64,000 bases of DNA from Dendrophyllia cribrosa (GCA_024195265.1 JAJLRJ010000001.1:59548289-59612288), one strand, 5' to 3'. Shown: positions 1 to 10,572, counted from the first letter of the stretch. Program-made: numbers and translations. Notes: a model not told the origin generated them from the letters alone.

Positions 1-1212
1 GATATGCCGTGATATATATGTGTTGATAATCATGCGTGATGGCATGAGCCAGCTTCCGGGTGCTGTCGCAAAGTCTAGGCGCACTTTAGTTGCTTGGATG
101 GCAAGCTGGTAACGCTGTACGCTTGTTGCGATGTCGTTCAGTATTATGGCCTCCTCTAGATGGGTGAGGAATACTCTCTGCGTTTCGAACGCCCGGCCTC
201 CTCTTCCAATGATGCTGCTGCGGGTTTTGGCTTGTGAACCAAGAATGCAGTACACAAAGGCCTCGATTGATTGGTTCATACTCGCGAGCCCTGGCTGTGT
301 TAGCCCCTGTGCGTAATTTGGCACAAAGTGCTCGAACTGGGTGTCAGCCCCTTGGTCGTTGCGGACGAAATATATTCCATTGGCACGATAGTTGGGGTCG
401 TTTCTGTCAGTCACGCGCTCATCATTGAACAGAGCTAGATCGGGGTCTGGATAGTTGTAATCGGTAGAAATGATGCCACCTCCATATTCACCAATGTAGA
501 CATTCCCAAGACCGTGGTTCTTGCCGTATGTGAAACGGAAGTCAGAACTGGGGTCGATACCGAACTCTATGCAAATCTTCTTGTACGCGTCGATGTTGTA
601 CTTGTTGTCTTTCTGGTTGAATGGGGGGTCGTCTGGCAAAGCACTGACGCTTTGTTCCCCACCCATCTTGTAGAGTATTCGCCTTGTTGTGAAATAAACG
701 TGAAACCGGTAAAACGACCGGAGCTGTGGGGTTAGGGATAGACTTGAGTTCTTATCGAAGAGAATGTCACGCGAGATTCCACATCCGGTTGTTGCACACC
801 ACTGTGCGAAGGAGAGTTGTTGTGGCCAAAAACTCATATGCGGCCCGCCTAGCCACTTTCTACCATATTTCGCGGTTGTGAATGAAATCTGTGTGTCCCT
901 GAAGATATTTCTGTATTTCGTTGTGAAATAATCAGTTGGCGTGACGTAAATCTTTTGCGCTTCGTCGTTCAAGATTGCGCCAATCATCATATCCTTGTCT
1001 TGTCTTGTCTTGTCTGCCTTGGCGGCGGCAGATAGCTTTGCTGCCTCCGGTGTTCCCATCCAGGCTAGTGGATCTGGGGGTGGCTTTGACTTTTTTACAT
1101 GGCTATAGGCGTTTGAGGTTGAATAAAAAGGGGGTGGGGGCCCGTAATTGTGGCCGCCGATGTTTACACCAAGTGAATTAGGATTAAATCCAGCGGACCG
1201 TCTGCCAAACAT
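1..1212 (-). CDS. Unidentified element-encoded protein, at least 404 aa, C-terminus off the window
   Basis: Reading the - strand from the ATG at 1212, the frame stays open for 404 codons to the window edge. The protein starts MFGRRSAGFNPNS, has a Pro-rich stretch (GPPPPFY near residue 25), an Ala/Lys-rich segment around residues 55-72, then a globular-looking part with FWPQQLSF, WCATTGCG, FYRFHVYF and ILGSQAKTRSSIIG. I do not recognise a family or catalytic motif. Its start lies in a symmetrical promoter shared with the penton-type gene on the other strand, which suggests a late, perhaps structural, product; that is inference. Unlike its neighbours it has no visible break. Confidence 0.7.
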   Translation of the reverse strand, partial: MFGRRSAGFNPNSLGVNIGGHNYGPPPPFYSTSNAYSHVKKSKPPPDPLAWMGTPEAAKLSAAAKADKTRQDKDMMIGAILNDEAQKIYVTPTDYFTTKYRNIFRDTQISFTTAKYGRKWLGGPHMSFWPQQLSFAQWCATTGCGISRDILFDKNSSLSLTPQLRSFYRFHVYFTTRRILYKMGGEQSVSALPDDPPFNQKDNKYNIDAYKKICIEFGIDPSSDFRFTYGKNHGLGNVYIGEYGGGIISTDYNYPDPDLALFNDERVTDRNDPNYRANGIYFVRNDQGADTQFEHFVPNYAQGLTQPGLASMNQSIEAFVYCILGSQAKTRSSIIGRGGRAFETQRVFLTHLEEAIILNDIATSVQRYQLAIQATKVRLDFATAPGSWLMPSRMIINTYISRHI

Positions 1213-1256
1213 GATTGTATATATTTATATTTGAAAAAGTAATTATATATACAATC
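1213..1256. promoter_or_regulatory. Symmetrical divergent promoter of the decayed Polinton
   Basis: The two divergent genes start with the same 15 bases in opposite orientation: ATATATACAATCATG at 1245-1259 on the + strand, and its exact reverse complement at 1210-1224. The TATATA box therefore sits within about 12 bases of each ATG, leaving almost no room for a 5' UTR. This resembles late promoters of large DNA viruses more than a host promoter. Function is inferred from position and symmetry. Confidence 0.6.
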
Positions 1257-1915
1257 ATGGTTGTATTAACAATCGTCGCGCCTTCGAACCGTCACACGAT
1301 CTACTTCGATCACCCGCTTCCGAAACCGAGTTATATCCGTCTTGTATCTTGCTCATTTTTCAACTCGTGGCATAATTTGAAAGAAGAAGCAGTTATTTCA
1401 CCAACAAACCCTCCCTCTAATGGTTCATCACGTGACGTGACCTTACTTCAAGGGCATTACACTATTGATAGTTTAGCGAAAACCTTTGAAGACCTAAAAG
1501 ACCATAACAGCCGTTTAAATCTAACAATTGAAACAAACACACCATACGGGGCCATGATCATTCAGAATAACAGCAGCAGTGTGAAGCTTAGTAACAATCT
1601 GGCAGAATTACTTGGCATAAGACCTGTATTGCTTCTAATAACTTTCGTCAAGCGTTTAAGGGCACCAAGCACTTACTTCATCCACTGTGATCTGGTTGAT
1701 AACTTAATGGTAAGCCTTCGACAGTTTTGGCTCGGTTTGATGTTCGTGGAAAAGCTTTTGAGAAGGTTTATTACGAGACAACACAACAGAACGTCTTGCG
1801 TGACGTCTCGTCTGGTGATTATGTAAATATCATAACACTGTCAGTGAGGGATGAGAACAATGGCCTCTTCAACTTCAATGACATGCCCTTAGAATTTGAA
1901 GTTGAGATAAATTAA
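1257..1915 (+). pseudogene. Penton-type minor capsid protein, frameshifted
   Basis: This is probably the penton-base-like (single jelly roll) minor capsid protein of the element. The start at 1257 is chosen because it follows the TATATA box. The first part reads cleanly through an N-terminal strand region and ends at AELLGI. A segment of about 1618-1672 makes better protein in another frame; the original frame resumes at FIHCDLV; a further shift near 1710 moves the conserved tail (ARFDVRGKAFEKV) to the frame that ends at 1915. The same order of features occurs in the intact homologue at 41594-42340, where LIGF, IHCDLIND and a strand-rich C-terminus are seen. Assignment rests on that similarity and on known Polinton gene content. 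Confidence 0.6.
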
Positions 1916-1937
1916 AAAATCATATATATACCCCGCC

Positions 1938-2610
1938 ATGAGTTCTGCCAATGTGCTTCCATCGGCCCCCGAATACAGCGAGACACAACAGCTCTACCCA
2001 GTGTTGCCAAATGGTGATGACTTCCGTCTAAAAAAATATCTGACTTACAGACAGAGCTTCAGTCAGAAGCCGGTCATTATAGGAAGGTCGCTAAGAAGTA
2101 CAAACGAACCCGCTCTGTTGTTCACGGTTCAGCTGTTGGCCTTGGTTTCATTTCTGCGGGTTTGTCTTCTGCAACCTTGGCAACAGCTTTGTCAGGAATT
2201 GGGATTATCGTAAGTCCCGCACTAGCTGGCGTTGCCAGTGTTTCAGGGTTTTCATCAGCTGGCCTTACTGCGTTCGGTAAAAGGCTCGAAAGAAAAGTCA
2301 CCAAACATGAAAAATCTACACACTCGCCCTTGCTAAACGAAACTCTGTCAATGACTTGGTTTCAAAAGCTCTGACGGACAAGCGAATCAGTGATTCAGAA
2401 TTTTCAATCATTCTGCGTGAGGTTGAAAAATATCACGAACTGAAAGCCTTGATTCGCTCTGGTGAAAAAAAGGCTACACAAGGAGACAGGCAAACTCCAG
2501 CGCTCGATATAAACAAGATCAAAACCGAACTTCGCAAGGAAATCAAGGAAGAGTTTCAAAAAAAGTTCAATCGTCTCACAGCTGTGTCCAAATTAGATTT
2601 GAAAGATTAA
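1938..2610 (+). pseudogene. Hydrophobic-core element protein, two frameshifts
   Basis: The reading frame opens at the ATG at 1938, 23 bases after the penton-type gene and just behind TATATATAC. It changes frame at an A-run near 2034 and again near 2313. In the middle frame lies a long Gly/Ala/Ser-rich hydrophobic stretch (around LATALSGIGIIVSPALAG) that could cross or insert in a membrane. The last part (2356-2610) is a charged helical tail with KALTDKRISDSEF and a possible coiled coil. The layout of helical N-terminus, hydrophobic GxG core and helical tail matches the intact 160-aa gene at 46775-47257. Function is unknown. Confidence 0.6.
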
Positions 2611-2664
2611 ATTCAGGTTTTAATCTACAAATCTTGAGAGAAAAAACCCGCCACACATAGGCCC

Positions 2665-2812
2665 ATAAATTCCGAAGCGCCCCTAAATTCCGAAGCGCCC
2701 CCCAAAAAAATTTCAAAAAATAAATTCCGAAGCGCCCCGTTTTATTTTTTCAAAAAAATAAATTCCGAAGCGCCCCAGAAAAACTTTTTTCAACAAAGTT
2801 GGGGCGCTTCGG
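2665..2812. repeat. Four direct copies and one inverted copy of an 18-bp motif
   Basis: TAAATTCCGAAGCGCCCC begins at about 2666, 2684, 2721 and 2759, and its core returns inverted as GGGGCGCTTCGG at 2801-2812. The last direct copy and the inverted copy can form a stem. The block is GC-rich inside AT-rich DNA and lies between the hydrophobic-core gene and the VLTF3-like gene. It could be a terminator/processing hairpin or a protein-binding array; the sequence does not decide. Confidence 0.8.
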
Positions 2813-2868
2813 TATGTTCAAAAAGCTTCGTTCCCCAATTGAACATTTTGTAATTTCTAAAAATAAAC

Positions 2869-3792
2869 ATGACGGAGTCGCGACATATTGAGCGCTTTAT
2901 CATGCAACTGTCTATTGTTAGACGTATGGATGAAAATAAAGAATACGAGACGCAACTAGATGTCTTGGATATAAAACACAAGCAAGTCATGCTGTGTGGC
3001 TTCTATGGAAGCTGCTACCTAAAAGAGCTTCACCGGTCACAACTAACAGAAAAACTTCAAATCATTTTCGAAGATCTTAGTTTGTCAGCGAGACAAGAAT
3101 TAATCCAACAATATCGCGAAAACAAGTTTGTTATCATTCTAGACAGAACAGATAAAAGCATTGAATCGTGCCAAAGCTGTGGCGGCTCGTTTACATTCAT
3201 GTGTGATTCAACAGAACTTATCTGCAGAGAATGTAGCCGCATTGAAAGAATATACGGAGCTGTCTTTTCTCATAAAGACCTTTACGATAAAGAAGATATG
3301 AAAGTTAAAACACCATGCAGAATAAATTTAAACGACGCCTTGATCAGTTACTCGGAATTTACTCTTTAGAATGCATAAGCGGCAGTGAAAAGGTTTTATT
3401 AGAAATACGGAAAGAAATGGCATAACGAAATGTTCATCCATCATTTTTAACAATTGACACTCTACGAAACATTCTTAAAAAAATAAAACGCAGTGATTTC
3501 AATAAACACACAACTCTATTGTTGAGTTTTATCTTAGGGGAACCCCCCTCAGAGATTAACCGATGACGAAATTATGCAAATTAACTATATTTACTCAAGC
3601 ATAAGATATCATCTTCCAAGCGGAATATCTTATGACTTCATAATTCATAAGATCTTAGATCTAATTTTACCAGAAGGGCCAAGAAAATACAAAATCTTAT
3701 CTTACATAAAACATCAGAAGCCCGCTACACATCTAAGAAAGGAATGGTATTGGAATGCAGCTATTAATAACATTGATCAAGTTTATCCATAA
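2869..3792 (+). pseudogene. VLTF3-like late transcription factor, broken
   Basis: The first frame (2869-3369, 166 codons) carries a zinc-ribbon pattern, CQSCG followed by LICRECSR, as in the poxvirus-type late transcription factor 3 family common in Polintons and giant viruses. After a shift near 3320 a second frame continues the family's helical part, has an in-frame TAA at 3423-3425, and runs to a C-run near 3548. A third frame (3574-3792) holds the tail with LPEGPRKYKILSYI and a Trp-rich end. The tail resembles the end of the intact gene at 47338-47910 (IPLSKSKRTL, then a Tyr/Trp motif). It would direct late transcription of the element if intact; here it is dead. Confidence 0.55.
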
Positions 3793-4165
3793 GAAATGCT
3801 AACATTTGCTCTTCGTCTCCAGCCCTTACGACGGCAGCATTTTTCTTAGGGCTGTGATAGCTTTCAGCTGCCTCTTCAAAGTGCTCGGTTATTTTTTTTC
3901 GAAGGCTTGCCAAGCTGTTATGAAAACGCTCGACCGACGTTTGAATATTATTCAAAAAGTTTGGTTGCTTTGGCGCCCCAATCTTAGTTACATCCAGAAG
4001 CTTCCAAACGAAGACAGCCACTGGTTTAGGGCCTTCTGAACCCTCTAAAAACACTTTTTTCATATAGTTATAACGCAAAAACTCCTCGTCTTCGTCCTGT
4101 TCTCTAAACGCCATTCTTACAGCACCATAACAACACCATATGCCCTTCTCAGCAATGGAAGACAT
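3764..4165 (-). CDS. Unidentified 133-aa protein of the decayed Polinton
   Basis: The - strand frame of 133 codons is rich in charged residues and converges with the VLTF3-like remnant, overlapping it by about 29 bases at the 3' ends. It has an early CC pair, a DEDEEF acidic patch near residue 25 and a Lys-rich end, with no transmembrane segment. I do not recognise a family. The composition looks like a real protein and the compact convergent packing is typical of such elements, but the frame could be a survivor of a longer broken gene. Confidence 0.45.
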   Translation of the reverse strand: MSSIAEKGIWCCYGAVRMAFREQDEDEEFLRYNYMKKVFLEGSEGPKPVAVFVWKLLDVTKIGAPKQPNFLNNIQTSVERFHNSLASLRKKITEHFEEAAESYHSPKKNAAVVRAGDEEQMLAFLMDKLDQCY

Positions 4166-4264
4166 AATTCTCTCAAATAATTGTTTTGATTTGAGTGAAC
4201 CAACATCGATGATTGACCTTTGATTTCTTGTTATCGTCCGTTTGCTAAATAAATAACAAACTCC

Positions 4265-4887
4265 TCACGCAAGTGTTGTGTCACACTTCGTTTTATATTT
4301 ATTTCCTCCGTTTAGAAACTGATTGTGTTCCAAACTTGGATCAATCTGGTTTAAAGAGCACATTCTAAAATAGCCGTCAACAAACAGACCTTTGTTTACC
4401 ATATCACCACTCAAAGCAAGACCTGTTTGTATCTGATCACTATAATAACTAGGAATTCTATTAATAGCTATTTTTCGCTTGAACGGACATTTAAACTCTA
4501 ACAAGCTGAAGGTGTTATCTTTGTCTAGAAAATATCCGTCTGGACTACAAGTGACCTTTCGATAAAGTGGATGCTGACTCTTGCTAGATTAAGAGAGATG
4601 CTGTGACCAAAAACGGAAACAGAATGTTTTTGCTCAAACTACTTGCGAATAAGCGGCTCGAACAGATTGCCCCAGGTACAAGCCGCATTGTTGAGCATAT
4701 ATGTTGGCTGTATTTTCTTTAAGAGCAAGCTTTGCCGTGATTCAAACGGCGACGATCCTGTCAAGGCAGAGATCTCTGATGCACCAATGGAGTTTTGTCT
4801 GGCTGTCACCCAGTCGGCGCTCTTTTGTTTCAGACCAGTGTTTCTCGATTTGAGAAAGTTCATGAACACTTGTGTTGTCGCCATCAT
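4265..4887 (-). pseudogene. YqaJ-type PD-(D/E)XK nuclease (viral recombinase family), broken
   Basis: Starting at the ATGATGGCG at 4887/4884, the frame reads RQNSIGASEISALTGSSPF and ACTWGNLFEP, the first two signatures of the YqaJ/lambda-exonuclease-like family. A TAG at about 4641 and a shift near 4570 interrupt it. The next piece carries the catalytic core, CSPDGYF followed by LLEFKCPF (the D and ExK residues), then YYSDQIQTGL and GLFVDGYFR, ending at 4265. Intact relatives resect DNA ends for recombination or replication repair in viruses and phages. The complete Polinton in this window has no counterpart, so the two elements belong to different lineages or the gene was gained or lost. Confidence 0.65.
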
Positions 4888-5353
4888 TGATATACAAAGG
4901 GCAGACATTTTTTCAATTGGTAATAACCACTCAACTCCGTTTGAAACGTTGCGAGTGATTTCTTACCACCTGCGATGTAATCCGAAACAAAGCTTAAGTC
5001 ACGGATGTCGTTTAAAGGATCAAGAGCCTCTAAGCTTTTGTTTTTAAATGGTTTTTGTTCTTGTTCTTGCTCGTCAAGCCATGCATTCAGCTCATGCCGG
5101 CTGACATTTGACTTGGCAAAAACTTCTCGAACAGCACTCGTGGGTGCCACCGAATCCGCCTCATGTTTGAGAAGAGCTCGAGGATTTCTTTTAAAAGGCG
5201 GACAGCCATTATTTATATGATTATAAATCGTTGACAAACACACTCTTCGTTCGCAACCAAGGCAAGTGATCTTTAGTCGATGTGCCTTGATGTAGTTGAG
5301 TGTTGCATTCCCGCATTTACAATGGCGAGCAAAAGTCTTCGTTCATACGCCAT
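4884..5353 (-). pseudogene. Zinc-ribbon protein upstream of the nuclease, frameshifted at its start
   Basis: An ATGGCG at 5353 lies behind a TTGTATATA box, but its frame soon stops. A shift near 5325 leads into a frame with CKCG and, 20 residues later, CLGC, a likely zinc ribbon, followed by a charged region with DEQEQEQKPFKNK and a stop at 4884. It overlaps the nuclease start by a few bases. The upstream 45 bases resemble those upstream of the nuclease, so both were probably separate genes with similar promoters. It might also have been the N-terminus of the nuclease before the break. Function is unknown. Confidence 0.45.
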
Positions 5354-5448
5354 CGTGGTATATACAAGGGGGTATGCATTTCTCCAATTGGTAATACCCC
5401 CTCCTGGGTGTGGTGGTCTAGTACATGAGCAGCATATATAAACAGGCT

Positions 5449-5608
5449 AGTAGTATAGGGCGTTGGTGCATTCTGGACCACCCAAATAAGCACCCAAAGA
5501 CCTGAATTACCGCCCCCACGGATGAATGCAATGAATCCGTGGGGGCGGTAATTCAGGTCTTTGGGTGCTCATTTGGGTGGTCCAGAATCACCAACGCCCT
5601 ATACTACT
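5449..5608. repeat. 160-bp near-perfect palindrome at the element terminus
   Basis: Arms 5449-5523 and 5535-5608 are reverse complements except for one extra base (5469 area) and one mismatch, separated by 11 bases. The outer ends read AGTAGTATAGGG. The arms are GC-rich near the centre (CCGCCCCCACGG). The complete Polinton ends in a similar palindrome beginning AGTAGTTAAGG, so this is read as the terminal hairpin of the decayed element. Confidence 0.85.
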
Positions 5609-8600
5609 CGTGGGGATGCTATCAAGAACTAATATACTTTTCATTTAGGTTAACGGTGAGTACTGCATGAAGTTTCTTGGAAGAAGAAATTTGCCACTAA
5701 ATTATAAGTAGAGAACATTAAAATAGAATCATAATTACGTTTGTGAAACTTTCTACAATATATAAACCGCGTCTTGACATTATATAATGTTATTTCAGGG
5801 TTAAGCCCTTTCCTTTCAAGTAGCGCTTAAAATCGAAGTCAAATAGCAAAATTAATTTCATTTCGTGAAATACAACAGCACAACCGAAGCGTATACTGCC
5901 CAGTAGTTTTCATTCGAATGAAAACGTAATAGAAATTCAAGGACTGAGACGTTAGAACTCTAAAGGGTTGCACGAAGATAGAAGGTTCATCCGTCTTGTT
6001 GAACTCGAACCCGGTCCGAAACTTGATGGCTCACTGGTTCCGACATGTTATTTTATTTTTGTCTAGTTTAACACTCGCTGGTATAGTTTAACGTGCATTT
6101 CTCATCAAAGAACGCTCACTGATACGGTATTATATATTGTTATATGTTGGACACCTACATGTCATCTTTACAACAATAACTGTTCTTACCTTAGGTTTTT
6201 TTTTCTTTTGTGTGTTAGACCCTGGGATGAACTAACATTTTATTATTTGTCTGCTAGCTTTTACAACAATTATGTAAATTGTACATGTGTTTTTTCCTTG
6301 TAATATATATCTCTAAATGGCCAAGCCATTAGCGGTTTCTTGTAATATTTAAATCAAACTTATGTGATGGTTCCGAACTGACACACAGCCTTCAAAATTG
6401 ACAAATGCGAGATAAACTAGAAATTGCGGAGCTGCGTCAGTAGAGGAGTGAAACATTAAGGCCTGTTATTTAAACAAAGTTAGACGTTGTTTAACAAAAC
6501 CGCGGTCTAAACTAATTCAACCTGGGCAACCCTAACATTTGAATGTTATTTACCGCAAACAGTGTCCAGAAGGATAAAAAACATTTATTAACTTAAAATG
6601 ACCCTTTTATAAACAGATGTACGTGAAGGTCCATTAAGTTAGACTTTCCAGTCTAAATAAATACGAATAAATGACACGGTGTTTCATTTCATTTTCCTGT
6701 TTTCCACGTTGGACAGGTGTGCTTGATCGGCGCGTCACTGAACTCCAGCAAAAAAATTTCCCTCCGGCCCAGTCAATAATTACACTTATTTTATTTGCAG
6801 TAGTTATTTGTGTATTAAGTCCGTTTAATCCTCTTATTAAAGAACAAAGCGACAAAACTACAAAATTCGCGTTTTTGCTGAAATTGCGCCTTTTAAACGG
6901 TACGGTTGCAAAATTAAGGTTTACGGTACAGAATGGCTTGAAATGAAATGATATCGTATGATAGCAATTTTTACTGTCAACATTACAACCACCACAAAAC
7001 TGAATGCTCAGTGCATGACCTTTTCTACCCCAAAGTGAATTTTTATCTAGTTCTTAGCTAATGTAGTTTCAAACGAATTTTTATTGTAATTTGTATCGTA
7101 TTTTCGTTATTGTACAGTTTAGGCACTAGATTCCGCTCAACTACGTGAAGAAACGTTCTGTTTTAGAGTTGTACTCCTGGAAGAGAAGTCTCACAACATT
7201 GGTAAGAGAACAATAATTTTTATTTTCCTCCCAAACATACCCAAAAATTACCCAAAAATGTACAAAACACCTCAAAACATCGATTCATGAGATAAGAATA
7301 GAGGTTTCAGTGGATTGCTTAAAACGTGAACACAAATACAGCAGCTAAGCCGAGGGTTTTCACGCTTTTAGTGCTTAGCCGTTTCCCTCCAAGTGGCTAT
7401 AAAAATCAAATAAAAATAACAAGTTTCGTTTTGTGAAATATCACACACGAGAGAAAGGTACTGCTCAACAGCTTTCATTCGAATGGTAACGCAACAGAAT
7501 TCCGTCCAACACAACTAGCTCGAGTTTTGACATTTCTACTGCCACGATGGCGGCCTTTTTACTAAAAATTCAACTTTATCTGTGACAGTAAAAAGTGCTA
7601 ATTTTACACCAAGGTGCATCTGTCTTGTTTAACTGAAATCTCTCTGGAACTTAGTACTTGGTGGTTCACTTGTTACGACAGGTTTGATGGCGCCTCCTAT
7701 ACATTCCAACTTTGCCGTTGTGAAATGCAAATATAGGCGTCTTTCAGTCATTTTCATTATTATTATTATAGTTATATTTATATATTTTGATTTTATTTTA
7801 TATATTAAGTCATTTATTTTTTATACAGGAACAACTGGATAACCGTACAGAGCCCTGCCCACTTAACAAAATAAAACATATATCACATGGTTTATGAAAA
7901 CACACTATGAAACGTAAAAATTTGCTTAAAAATCTCATCAATCCAAGTATTGCCTATTTGTAAGCAAAATGAAAAAAAATAAATAAATAAAGCAAACAGA
8001 AGTTCATAACAATATAACTCTGATATAACTTGTGTAATGTCTTTTTTTCCAAATGTTGTCAGTTGTAGACTTATTAATGATGCACGTTGTTTGTCAGTTG
8101 TGAAATAGTAAAAATAATAATAATTGTGCTAAGTTCTTACCTTTATAATTAGCAAATAGTTTCTTGTGAGTGTTAAACTCGGTACTGAAATAGATCTATT
8201 ATGTCCAGGTTTTACAGCGATTATTTAGGCTTCTTGTGTTATTTAAACAACCCACAATTGTTGGTCGAATTATACACAGCGTTCCGAATCTAAAAACGGA
8301 ACAAGAAGCTGTTCACAGCTTGAGCTCGATTCGTGGCGTCTTTAACCCATTGCAGTATTGATTCCCCAAGTGTTTTGAGTGCTTTTACGGAGGAACATAA
8401 TCTTTAAATTATGTCTAAAAAGTAAGACAGCACTACATTTACTACATTTGAAAGCCACACTTGAAACCTCGATCGCAAAGCAAATGGCAATTTATATAAA
8501 ACACAAAACTTGCAGGAACAAAAATCCCACAGCAATGAGCGACGATCGGCGAACACAATATCATATATATACAATATTACAGTATATTGTCAGTGCACCG

Positions 8601-9390
8601 TAATTCTTCCTTCTGCTTCCCAAGGCATCACACGGAGAGATTTTGCGGTGTGTACGTCATGGCTGAAAGCCATATAGTCGTCGGCAGAAACTAAAACATG
8701 CGTGCATAAATTTGCATGCACTAATATAACCCGAAAAAACAAGAAAAGTCAGAGCCGAAAACGTGACTCGTCGGCTGCTAAGTCGATAAAGAACGTTGGC
8801 TGCCTTATAAAGAGATTTAAATGCTAAGGTTTCGAGCGGTAGCCATTCGTCAGAATACAGTGTTTTAATTCATTTAACTACATATTAACCCACGTGCTGT
8901 GCTTCATACGTCACTGTACTGAAATTGAGCCAATTATTTTCCTATCCGGTTCTCCCACTATCGATCACTATCAGTCAATAAGTACATATCCCATAGCAGT
9001 AGGCGAACATAGCCATGGCCAAGTTTGCTTCACGCTTATCACAAAAAACATAACCTATATGAAGTCTATGAAGCGAGTAATTTTATTTTAAGTGTCAGTT
9101 TAACACTTCTTTCGGAGAATAAAGCGACTAAACGAGAAAATTTCGCAGTTTCTTGATATTAAAAAAAGAAGAAAGATAATTATAATTCATTTCGCATAAT
9201 ATTTAACAATTTTAACTATCAACGTTCAGTAACCATTAAAAAACTGAAGGTTTAAAAGCATATGCCATTTGTTTGTTAAGAGTGCTGAAAATAATTGTTA
9301 CAAATATACAGTCAGACATTTCGAGTATAACCCCATTCATCAGTGCTTTCAAAGCATTTGTCATCAGAAAAACGAGCATATGTCATTTTT
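5609..9390. other. Gene-free AT-rich DNA
   Basis: Only short chance ORFs occur here and none resembles a known protein. I see scattered A/T runs and a TATTATTATTATA stretch near 7758, but no clear terminal repeats, tRNA or exon signals. Regulatory content cannot be judged from sequence alone. Confidence 0.5.
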
Positions 9391-9423
9391 CACGAGCGTT
9401 TGTCCGTGAGACAAACGCTCGTG
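9391..9423. repeat. Perfect hairpin, 14-bp arms
   Basis: CACGAGCGTTTGTC at 9391-9404 and its exact reverse complement at 9410-9423 enclose a 5-base loop. No gene lies nearby. The flanking DNA (about 9424-10450) shows no gene; a weaker inverted repeat lies at about 9903-9963. Confidence 0.7.
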
Positions 9424-10453
9424 CTCACCACGATTGAGCATATGCATATACATCTAGCTGGATTTTTTGAAGACTATGTTGCCTTAAGTAAGCGTTTGTG
9501 AGTGCGTTTGGCCTTGGTTTTTGTAAACTCCACAATATAAAAAGTAAAGACTGTTGCTCGTCATGTTTTTCTCGATCTTGCTCTCTTTCTCTCTTGCCAT
9601 TAATAAAAACCCTTGTTTGCCTAGTTGTAGTGAAATTGCCGTAATTTTCATCGGCGATGGTTTCAAAAATTCAGCTACACATAACATATGTGACTCAGTC
9701 CTCGCGATATCTGAAATGGCTTGCGACATTTTTCGCGTTTTTGTTCAAATCACGGAAAACTGCTTCTGCGGGAATATGTTAATTATTAAGCTTCGAGAAC
9801 TTCTCATAAAGCTTTTTTTTTAAATTTATTAGAGACATTAAATATAAAAAATAAAACCATGGAACAGGTGAAGTGGGGCGTTAGAGGAATTCCGCTGAAT
9901 GAGGTGAGTGCAGGCGCAAAAGATCGAACGCCTCCTTCCACATTCTCCTGCGCCTGCGCTCACATCTGCGGAGGAGGGATAGTTCATGCAACATAGCTCA
10001 ACTAAAGAAAAACGACAACTGTTTTGATTTTCAAGACATGTTTCAACAGCTCTTTTCAGTTTGAAATCGTTAAGTACAAAGTTGAATTTACAATAAGTAC
10101 ATAGAAATGCTAATGAGAAAAACTATAACAAAATAATTAGTGAATACGTGGCAATGTGTGACTATAAAGAAAGTATTAAATTTACATGGTTTATAACTTG
10201 CTGCTATCCAGACATCGTGAAGCCTGCATTAAACATGATTTAATCCTCCAGGAAAAATGCTAATGATCTTATATTTTGAGTTTATTTCGTATCTTATCAC
10301 GGCAAAGGACCCGTTTGAGTCTCATTTGTGGGCAAGGGTGAGAGCGAGGCTGCTCCTTTATATAACATTAGGATAACATTAGGATTCGGATAACATTAGG
10401 AGTGAATGTTCTTTTACTAGCTAACCAATGAAAAATTCTGAATACAATGCAAT

Positions 10454-10461
10454 GGCTAAGT

Positions 10462-10545
<84 letters not shown>

Positions 10546-10572
10546 ACTTTATTTCAACACGGAAATCCTTTA
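10454..10572 (-). repeat. (GATA)n microsatellite grown from a retroposon tail
   Basis: About 21 GATA units run to 10543 and are followed by AAACTTTATTTCAACACGG. Read on the - strand this is a unique end leading into AATAAAGTTTATC(TATC)n, the usual look of a SINE/LINE 3' tail. The body of the retroposon is not recognisable. Confidence 0.65.

Larger units (their letters stand above)
1..5608. mobile_element. Decayed Polinton-like element, right-hand part (left end outside window)
   Basis: This block holds the remains of a large virus-like DNA element. Its genes match families in the complete Polinton at 32964-49197 (penton-type, hydrophobic-core and VLTF3-like proteins) and add a YqaJ-type nuclease and an unidentified long ORF. 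Most genes carry frameshifts or stops, while the frame at the left edge is intact. The right boundary is set at the 160-bp palindrome 5449-5608, whose outer end starts AGTAGT like the ends of the complete element. The target duplication cannot be tested because the left end is missing. Element type is inferred from gene content. Confidence 0.75.

Noticed and set aside
10360..10402. Telomere-like ATAACATTAGG repeats
   Set aside because: Only three imperfect units, not TTAGGG.
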